DNA of 64,000 bases from Lathyrus oleraceus. Taxonomy: Eukaryota; Streptophyta; Magnoliopsida; Fabales; Fabaceae. This document shows, in pieces, positions 55,540-64,000 of the stretch (its first letter is position 1; each line of letters starts with the position of its first letter). The DNA is taken from assembly GCF_024323335.1 (NCBI RefSeq), contig NC_066582.1:183738973-183802972 (forward strand), written 5' to 3'. The notes beneath the pieces were generated by a model that was given only the letters and a program-made list of their open reading frames with translations, was not told the DNA's origin and searched no databases. The position numbers and the translations under genes were made by a program.

Positions 55540-56665
55540 TGTAAGACCCCAATTTTGTCCCTAAGATCCCTCATGGCATCATATCATAACATTGCATTGC
55601 CTCAAGGATCATTGGACACCTTGCTTCCTTCCCTGTGGGTGGGATATCTCTTTGAGAGTGGTTCTTGATCACCTAACATTGCTTGCATTTGTATATCATT
55701 GCTTTTCTTTTAATCACTAACCAAAAATGTACAAGGATATGTCATTAACCTTTGTTACTTGCAGCTTAAGTAGTCAACAGGTCAAGGCATCAGGTGAATT
55801 CATGGTACAAAGAGAAGATGGTATTTTCTTGAGATATGGATCATGTGATCATTTCATGGATCTCATATGAGCTATAGGTTCATTTTGGAGCAAATTCCCA
55901 AGTGGCAAAGGCCCCAAATTCATCAGGACATTTTCAGGTCATCTAAGGACCATTGCAGTCAACTGAAAAGTCAACTATGGATTTTGAGTGTGGAAATTGA
56001 GTTTCTTCATCCCATTCATGTCCAAATCATGCTTATTCATCATACCAAAGATCAAGATTGAAGAATTTGAAGTCAAGTCAAAAGTTTCCAAAAATGGAAA
56101 GTGACCTATAATTTCAACTTTCCAAAAATGGCAAGTTTTTGATCCAACTTCAACTCAACTTTCCAACATCAAAGAAGCTTCAAATGGAATTTTGTTCAAC
56201 ATGAAAGTTGAAGATCTCTCTCTCCCATTTCCAAAGAGTCCAAGATCATGAGCATTTGATGAATGGTTGAGGAGATATGATCCAATCATTGCCAAGTGTG
56301 CATGGAACTTCAAATGGCCATATCTTTTGATCCATAACTCCAAATTTGGTGGTTCTTTTTGCATTTTGCTTCTCATGACATGAGCTTTTCAAAACATTCA
56401 CCATATTGCATGAATTGTCATCACATGATCACTTGTTAATCCATGCCTTTTTTGGAGGGAAATTGCAAAATTCAAAAATGGTGCATTGTATGGACTTTCT
56501 ACCATTGCCAATGTGTTTAAAAGATGATTTTAAGTGACTTTGATGAAGGGAGTGGTATTGTTCACGTGGGTTTACTACATGCACCATGCAAATTTGATTT
56601 TTTGCAAAACACCTTATTTTCATTAACCAAGTTAATTATGGATTAGCAAGTTGATTAGGACTTCA

Positions 56666-56673
56666 TATAAATA
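56666..56673 (+). promoter_or_regulatory. TATA box, Ogre-D 3' LTR
   Basis: TATAAATA, same context as 37120. A 3' LTR promoter could drive outward transcription into the copia LTR remnant. Confidence 0.6.
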
Positions 56674-57325
56674 CTCTAATCTATCAGAATTTTGAGGAGG
56701 TTAATCATTTTTTCACATTTCAAGATCCAAATTCTCTCTCCCTCCAAAATTTTCTTCCATTCATAATTCAAATTTTCTCTTCATAACATTGCAATTTCTT
56801 TCCATATTCTTGTTCATTGGCTTTGATTCTGTGCAGATCAAGCATTAGATTGTGAAATTCGAGCAAGAACCAAGTGTAGCAAGCTCATGAAGATGAAAAT
56901 GGAAATTCTGTTTTGAGCTAGATCCAGCACCTTTCAAGCTTCAATCTCTTCATCAAACATCATTTCAAGCATTGTAGAGTGGATTTGAATACTTCAAAGC
57001 TGTGGATCGTGCATTTCAAAGATTCTGCTCTTCAAGAGCTCAATTTTCGAACCTTTTAATTTTGCAATTTATGCACATATTCTTGTAGATCTAGGTTTGC
57101 TGATAATTCTGGTGAAAAAATCGTGTGAAATGATGCACTATAACATGAGATATGTGTGATTGAAGTTTGACATGTTGAAATGATTTTGCTCGATTCTCTC
57201 TATTCTTGATGATCTGTGCTTAGATGTTAGTTGATCTATGTTCTCCATGGAAAGAGCTTTAAAATGATGTATGATTTGTGATTTTCTGGAAAATTCTGGA
57301 AATTGGCTTGAAGTTCATGTTACTG

Positions 57326-57354
57326 TTCATCTTCTTCTTCGTGAAGAAGATGAA
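57326..57354 (+). other. Conserved LTR hairpin 1, Ogre-D 3' LTR
   Basis: Identical to the 5' LTR copy: TTCATCTTCTTC, TTCGT, GAAGAAGATGAA. Confidence 0.75.
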
Positions 57355-59966
57355 GATCTTCATCCTTGCGTCGACCTTAGCGACGGTTTAGCGTCGACCC
57401 TGGTTATGTTAGGGTTTTGTGCAAAACGGTGTCGTTTTGTACACAGCGCGCACTCATTTGAATCCATACACGGATCGATTCCTGGAGCATGCATTATTTT
57501 CAAATGTTTTCATCATTTTATGTTTTCCCTCCTATTTTCCATGTACATGTCCATTTTGATTTCATTTTTTTCTCCAACTTTAAAAATTCACAATAAATTG
57601 AAAAATGCTCCAAAAAATGCCTGGTTTTTTGCTACTTGATCCTTAGAACGTCTAGAATTTGATGATGTTAAATTTTAAAGTTGTGCATGGCTGGATTTTG
57701 AATGGTGCTAGAATCTTCAATCATATGTGCTTTTGTGACCTTGCCTTACTCTTTCTATTGTGAAATGCTTGATATTGATCCAATTGCTACCATATTTTAC
57801 ATGATGATTCTAGACACATTGATGGGTGTTTTAGGCTTGGTTTGGTATTTTTCTCATTCACCATTTCTGTTTTATGCATGTGTTTCCATGGTGTGACAAT
57901 TTGTGTCACACCTTTGGCTGTTTAACTTGTGCAATTTAATTTCCATGCCAAATGATCTTTGATGCTTCTGATTTTTTGTATGATGATCATGTTGGATGTG
58001 TTGAATGCTCATGATTTTTTCCAGAATTATTTGAATCATTTCTGTTTTGTTTTGGAATTTTCATTCATGTTGACCATTTGAATGCTTTAAAATTGTCTTT
58101 GACTTCCTTTGCACATGAAATGCTTTTGCTTGATGATTTTGATGTGATCCTTTTTAGGACATGTTAACATGTGTTTGAAGTTGCATTGTGTTGAATTTCA
58201 GCTCCTGTTTTGGATTTTTTCTTCACCTTTGACCCTAGGCTTTGACCTAGTGGTTTGTACTTACATGTGAGCTTTGAATTTCAGGTTCAAGCATCCAATC
58301 TCCATGGTTGATGTTGCTTCACCATTTGAATGTTGATATTTGCTATTGATTGCTAACATTTGCTTTTTTGTAGGTTGATGATAAGTCACTTGAGTTTGCT
58401 TTATGGCTTATGTGTTGTACATTGGGATTGTCTGTTTGTTATAACTATTGTCTGTTTGACTGAGTATTGTACTGATTTGTTTAGTTGTTTCCACAGGTAC
58501 TTAAGTTGCTTTAAGTTCATTTGAACTTTGCTTTGCTTTTGCTTGTGGTTGGCATACCACTTAGGTATAATCCCTAATCTTCATGTAGTCTGGAAGACCT
58601 GTCATGTTACTTTGGCAGGAACCTGTCTGAAGCCCTCCTTAAGAGGCCATGTTTTTGTTTGTTTAATTTTGTGCCAAGCAGGTAAAGTCCTCTTAAGAGG
58701 CAATTGGCAGATAAAAGGGATGTGTAATCCATCCCCTGCTATTCAGTTGTGTCATTCACGTTGCTCACACCCTGTGTTGATGCATTGTGAATAAGAACCC
58801 AAGATCTTATAGAGTCAACCATATGTGGAGAAGAGTTCCCTCATTCTGAAATCCCACACTTTCTATTGTTTAAAGCTCTCCCCGGCCAGGGATAAGAGCT
58901 ATGAGGCATAACCCTCATCTCCATTTCATCTGCTTCACCCTAACTCTCAATGTTAGGGTTAAGAGCTCAAACACCCCATTCCAGTTGGCTTGTTTCTAAA
59001 GCCTAACCTTGATTGAGCCTCTTGATTGTGTATAGTGTGTGCTAACTGATTGCTTGATTGCTTAACTGTGCATCTTTCATGTTTGCTTAACTGTCCATTT
59101 GCATGTTAACCCAAAACCAGAAAAATATTGTGCAAACATTTTCATTTCTTTTCAAACTAGAAACCTAGGCCTTAAGCCTTTGATTTTCAAACTTCATTTT
59201 CATAACACTTCTTTTGAACTGAATTCTAATCATACTTTGACTTCATTTTTGTGAATAATCCTAATTGACTAATTACACTCATTCAATTGTTTTGTGGCTC
59301 AAGTCCACTTTCTTGATAAGTTTTCATACATTAGCCATAGATCTCAATTATCTTAGTGGTTGATGTGAATCTCACCTTTTGTACTTAGTGATTGAATTGT
59401 AAGACTTCCTTGCTTATCATAGGGCATTAGTCCCTCACTAGCAAGTTGAAGCTTTTCTCACATGGTGGACTTGTGGATTGTATAGGTTGAGTTTTCTCCC
59501 ATGGATAATGAAAGACCTTGGGGCTTTTGTTTTTAAAATCAATTCACCCATGTTTTGGAAATCTTTTAGCCGAACTATGAGGTTTTGATCCTGTAAAGGT
59601 ACGTAGGCAATGGTTATCCATCCAAACACAAAAATAATAAAAATTTGTATATTCTTTTCTCATCCTCCCATTCAATGTTTGCACAATAAATATTTTCATA
59701 AACAATATCTTTTGCAACAATTTGTGAAAAGGATTCCCTAGGAGTACCTAGGATGCATTGGGTGCCTAATACCTTCCCTTTGCATAATTACCCCCTTACC
59801 CAGATCTCTGACCTTTCATTAGTTTTCTATGTGCAAAACTTCTTAGGCTTTTGTTCGCTTTTTAGCCATTCCTTTGGATAAATAAAAGTGCGGTGGCGAC
59901 TCTATCTTTGTATGCTTTGCTTTTGGTTTAATCAATAAATCATAAAGTGACGAATACACCGCTACA

Positions 59967-59971
59967 GTCCT
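59967..59971. repeat. Target-site duplication GTCCT, right of Ogre-D
   Basis: Directly follows ...CGCTACA; partner of 35989-35993. Confidence 0.95.
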
Positions 59972-61112
59972 CGCGTGTGGGTACGTCTCCCTCTCAATTT
60001 CAAATGAAATTGAGAACTGTTATTATCAATAATGCCGAATTCGTTGATGCAAGGTTACAATACAAAGACAGAAATCTAAATCCCAAGATCTTCTTCTTGT
60101 ATAAAACCTCCACTTGATCTGAGCTCAATCAAGAATTTCCTGCAAGAAATTGCAAACAATTCACCGGTTCCACGACCTGTTTGTGAAATTACCCAATTTC
60201 CAAACCCTACGCTACGGCTGAATCTGTTCTGCAAACGTGACTAACAAACCCGCAAGAACACTCCAGTTCTTGAAGGACAAACCATTTGGTTTTTCCTCGA
60301 AACCCCCTTCAACCTTCAACTCAGCTAGATCCTCGATCGTTCCACTGAACACCTCAGCTAGATCCTTGATCGTTCCACTGAACGTTATCTCGTTGATCCT
60401 TTAATCCAAAGAACAAGAGTGATTATGTGTTGATGTTCTTGAAGAAAAGAGATTGAGAAGATGAAGAAGATGAAGTCTCTTTCAGGTTTCTAACTGCTCA
60501 AAACAATTGCTTCTACACACTCCTTTGATTTGTGTTACAACTATTTTTCACTTGTGAATTCGTACCTTTAACTGAGCTGTCAAAATACTTCTTATATGTG
60601 AAAGACAGAAGCTGTTAGTAGACAAAACAGAATTATGTATTGATACAAAAGATTATGCATCGATACATACTGTAGCTTTGATTAATTTTAGAGAATTAAT
60701 ACAAGCATGTATCAATACAAATCTCGTATGTATCGATACATAGAACATTTTAACTAAGCATGTATCGATACAAAGCTCGTATGTATCGATACATAGAACA
60801 TTTTAACTAAGCATGTATCGATACAAAGCTCGTATGTATCGATACATACTGAAGCAAAAACGTGTTGTGATTTAAAACAAATTTATGTATCGATGCAGAT
60901 GAACATGTATCGATACATACTGACACAAAACAGTTTTTATGAGTTCTTTTAAGAAATGTATCAATGTGAATCTTTATGTATAGACACGAAACAATAGTAT
61001 AGGCTAAAAACACAAATGAAACATGTAAAATAATGCACAACCAACAATTAGACAATGATCACACAATTTGCTATCTTTCAAAACTTATTCAAAGTAAAGA
61101 ATTTGCTCACAT
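59972..61112 (-). mobile_element. Copia element E 5' LTR, second part
   Basis: Resumes the copia LTR (CGCGTGTGGGTACGTCTCC) and ends GCTCACA at 61112. Includes the 53-bp palindrome array (about 60706-60855). Confidence 0.92.
60706..60855. repeat. 53-bp tandem repeat with TATCGATA palindromes in copia 5' LTR
   Basis: Same array as 28240-28392. The first unit has two extra substitutions (ATGTATCAATACAAATCTC). Confidence 0.85.
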
Positions 61113-61117
61113 AAACA
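61113..61117. repeat. Target-site duplication TAAAC, right end of copia element E
   Basis: Partner of 27020-27024. Confidence 0.85.
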
Positions 61118-61517
61118 AATGAATTTGAGTCTCTATTTATAGGCAAGTAAAATAATGGAAAAGACAAGGATGCCCTTCAGTTTGAATTTGGAAGGGAAAA
61201 CTTTTCCTCTTGTGGCGCCCGCCACAAGGCCAATATGTGGCGCCTTAGTGGAAGTAGTGTGGAACGTGGCAGTTGAGGGAAGTTGAGCTACGTCATGGCA
61301 GGGCCCATGGCGCCAGCCACAGTGGGAGCCACAAGTGTAAAATGCTGAATTTTAGGGTTTTTAGCTCGTTTTCACTCCTTTTCTCGATTGGGGCTCCGAT
61401 TAGCCTGAAAACCTGAAAACAAAGAGAAACATAGTAATAACATAACAAAATGATAATAAAACAACTAAAATGCATGCGAAATCAGAGTAAAAAATACGGT
61501 GAATTTTAGTGTCATCA
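61118..61517 (-). mobile_element. Athila-like LTR (element F), second part
   Basis: Completes the LTR begun at 25784. It contains a TATA box TATAAATA on the minus strand (61135-61142) and a 9-bp inverted repeat CTTGTGGCG/CGCCACAAG (61209-61228), and ends GTCATCA. This is the U3 side and outer end of element F. Confidence 0.75.
61135..61142 (-). promoter_or_regulatory. TATA box of element F LTR
   Basis: Minus strand TATAAATAGAGACTC. The copia element is inserted about 20 bp from it, on the side where transcription would begin. Confidence 0.6.
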
Positions 61518-64000
61518 GTTAACCGAAAAGTGGTGATTAACCCAAAGAATGAAAATATGGTATTTTAAGAAATAGACGGTGATTAACCAATGAATAAAGT
61601 GCCTAAGCATAAAACACATATGGAAATGCATGAAAAAGAAAGGTATGAGAAGGAATAATGTCTTAACCATAAGAAGTGATTAACCCAAAGAGAGAGGTCT
61701 GGTTTAGAAGTGAGTGTTTTAACCATAAGGTGATTAAACCAAAGGATGTATAGAAGTCTAAATAAAGTGTGTGTTTGGTCCAAAGAGACAAGTGTAATGT
61801 TGCTGATCATTGCAGTGTATGAGGGAAAAAGGCTTGACAATCATTTGGTTTAAATTACACTAAAGTTTATGAACAGAGGTGAATATTTTGAATAATTGGG
61901 GCTTACGCCCCATACCCAAAGATACTCAAAACAAGGATAGAAATCATCCATCTCATTCTTCTCTATTGCTTAAGGCTCGTGACACACAATTCGCATCATG
62001 ACAGACAAGTGTTAAAGATGAATCTTTTTGTTGTGCTTGATGTCCAGTGTCTTCAGCCTTGAGGTCTTGTATGATGTCTTGAACTTGCATTAATTTAGAA
62101 TCTAGTGTGGTGAAAGTATATAGGTCTAATCCTATCAAGTGATCAAGAGAATTATGATCACTAAATTGGATAGGGGAAATAAATAAAATGTGAAATGGTT
62201 AATTGATCAAAGATGACTCCGGTCAATCAATCAGGGCATGGATCAGATATCAAGCATATGGATTTTTATTAAAGGACTAAAGTCATAAAGAAATTAAGGT
62301 AGTATCATGCATATCAATTTCTAAAGAATTAACTAAAATTAACACTAACTACTCAATGCTAATAAAGAATGTAATACTAACATAAACATTAATTTCTAAA
62401 AAAAAACAAGTATTAACATGCATATTGATTTCTAAAAGTCAAATTAAAAATTAATCCTAAACTAAACATAAACATGCATTAACTATTTTTATTTTTATTT
62501 TCAAGTATTTTTCATGTAAGAATTAAATGTATAAAAAAATATTAACATGAATATTAATATGTATTAAAATGCATAAAAGTGTAGAAAATCATTAAAAAGA
62601 GTATTAAAATTAATTAAAGTTTATTATCATAAAAATCACTACTGCATAGGGGTGTACGGGTCAGAAGGGAGTGTGGCCTAGAAACTGAAGCCTTAGGCCT
62701 AACATATTGAGACCCAATGCAAAGTGTAGTTGTTGTGTTCAATAGAGGGGTGTGTAGAGCAAACTATGGTGTAAACAACAAAATAGTGGGCTTAGAGCAT
62801 TAAAGCCCAACCAAATTTGCAAGGGGAAAAGAGGAAAATTCAGCAAAACTTCTTCTTCACTTCCATGCTTGTCTTCTTCTTCCATGCTTCCATCACTTTG
62901 CTCCACCACTGGAGGTGATAGAGTTGTCCGGAACAATCAAGTTGCAATATCAAAAATGCTCCTCTTTGTCTCCTCTTTCTATATCTCTCATTAATTCAAT
63001 TCAACGCTCAACCAATTTCCAAAATTGCATCAAGAAAGTGATGAGCCCTAACCTCTAAAATAAAAATTAAATGACAGAGGAGAAGAATCAAGCCACCAAA
63101 CCTTAGGACTTTGATTCTCCATTGTAAGAGCTACATTATGGTATCAAGATTCAAGCAAACACAGGAGGTAAAAAATTCACTGACCTGCAAGACATAGGTA
63201 TGTCTTGGAAATTGTTGAAATTTGAAGATGATGAAGATGAATAAAACCAGAAGCATGCTACTTTGAACCTTCGATCTTCTACTTCTGCAATGAACTTCTT
63301 CCTCTCAAGAATTAATTCTGTAAAATCCTGAGTTGAACTATTGTTGTTGTTGCTGATTGTGTGAGTATAAGAGTAGTGTAGAGTGTATGAGACTTAGCTC
63401 AAATGGTTACAAACTTCAAGGTGAAGCTTGCTCCAATGTTGGTAGAGCTTTAATATGGCGAGGGAGATGGGTTGAGAGAGTGAATTCTGAATTTTCGTGG
63501 AATTTTCAGAGAATGAATAATTATGGTGATTATTCATGAAGATTGAAGAGTGTAGTGCATTTATATAGATGAATTCTCTAACTATTCCGGTCAACTTTTT
63601 CGGGTAGCTTTATTAGAAGTTAAAGCAACAGTAAATGTTAAATGATTTCATAAGGAAGTTGGTTGCAAGCGTTAACAATGTTAGTGAGCTGTTAAATTAT
63701 TTGTTGGAACTGTTATTGAAGTGTATTTAGGGACTAATATGACAGGTTGGTGAAGTTAGTGTAGTTCAAGTATTGGTGAATGTTAGTGTAGGAATGCTTT
63801 GGTTCAAAATGTGAAGCTGCTAGTGTTTCTTTGCTGCATAGTTTCATGTGAAATACTATGTATTATGTGAATTGGACTTATTTAGGAGTGTTTGAAATTC
63901 TTTTGCGATGCTGGAATTGAGCTGAAAATTTCAAAAATAGCAGGTGTAACTAGTTACCTGATATTGTGTAACAGGTTACTAGAACGAAAAAAATGTGTTA
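61518..64000. other. Unassigned AT-rich flank
   Basis: No protein domain recognised. GTGATTAACC-type motifs recur at about 61532, 61575, 61673 and 61730. 62330-62640 is very AT-rich. 63340-64000 looks like part of an LTR (minus-strand TATATAAA at 63560-63567 and GTAACTAGTTAC-type palindromes near the edge), but neither end nor partner is visible. The small ORFs here have no support. Confidence 0.4.

Larger units (their letters stand above)
35994..59966 (+). mobile_element. Ogre-D: complete 23,973-bp Ty3/gypsy element nested in copia element E
   Basis: Both LTRs (35994-41073 and 55540-59966), target duplication, primer site, ORF1, gag, protease, intron, RT, two RNase H regions, integrase, long repetitive 3' region and purine tract are all present in order. 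The coding part carries many lesions, described per gene, so the element is structurally complete but not autonomous. Confidence 0.95.
55540..59966 (+). mobile_element. Ogre-D 3' LTR (4,427 bp)
   Basis: TGTAAGACCCC...CACCGCTACA. About 653 bp shorter than the 5' LTR because the tandem array is missing (junction near 59090). TATA box at 56666-56673; hairpin 1 at 57326-57354. Confidence 0.95.

Noticed and set aside
1..64000. CRISPR arrays, bacterial operons, rRNA or complete tRNA genes, host genes
   Set aside because: Nothing supports them. The direct repeats present are LTR minisatellites without spacer structure, and the tRNA-like motifs are fragments only.

Overview
The window is plant nuclear DNA made almost entirely of nested LTR retrotransposons; I see no host gene. 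The very long (about 5 kb) TGTAAGACC...CGCTACA LTRs, the extra ORF upstream of gag, the tRNA-Arg-type primer site (TGGCGACTCTGCTGGGGA) and the spliced intron between protease and reverse transcriptase mark the main family as Ogre (Ty3/gypsy, Tat clade). Large Ogre families of this kind are typical of legumes, especially Fabeae (pea, vetch, lentil, Lathyrus) and relatives. All element names below (A-F) are mine. || Layout. (1) 1-17799: Ogre-A, minus strand, running off the left edge: RT/RNase H exon 1-1372, intron 1373-1638, protease and gag 1639-5048, ORF1 5207-6655, leader with two 96-bp repeats, primer site, and a 5' LTR (7672-9217 and 14448-17799) split by solo Ogre LTR B (9218-14442, target duplication CACAC). 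(2) 17800-~25440: Ogre-C, minus strand, cut by the insertion of A in its gag; it keeps an uninterrupted 483-codon ORF1, a primer site and a diverged LTR lacking its outer ~50 bp. (3) ~25445-27024 and 61118-61517: element F, minus strand, Athila-like: start of gag, primer site TGGCGCCGTTGCCGGGGA and one 5' LTR. (4) 27025-61112: element E, a Ty1/copia element of SIRE/Maximus type, minus strand, inserted in the LTR of F (duplication TAAAC), with gag-pol carrying one stop codon and an intact extra 505-codon ORF downstream of pol. (5) 35994-59966: Ogre-D, plus strand, a structurally complete 23,973-bp element inserted in the 5' LTR of E (duplication GTCCT). (6) 61518-64000: unassigned repetitive-looking sequence. 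|| Order of events from nesting: F, then E into F, then D into E; C, then A into C, then solo LTR B into the LTR of A. By eye the two LTRs of E differ at about 18 of 1,620 positions, and sampled parts of the D LTRs at about 1.3-1.6%, so both insertions look recent and close in time. || Function. Ogre-D has every structural part but many stops and frameshifts, and the catalytic Asp of RT motif A is Gly, so it could move only with help in trans. The most interesting material is non-coding or accessory: three consecutive hairpin + A-tract modules directly after the Ogre pol stop, a 3' hairpin repeat with compensatory changes, conserved hairpins in the transcribed LTR, a copy-number-variable 96-bp hairpin repeat in the leader, 3' region motifs that match the primer-tRNA end, and the intact extra protein of the copia element with tryptophan-histidine heptads.
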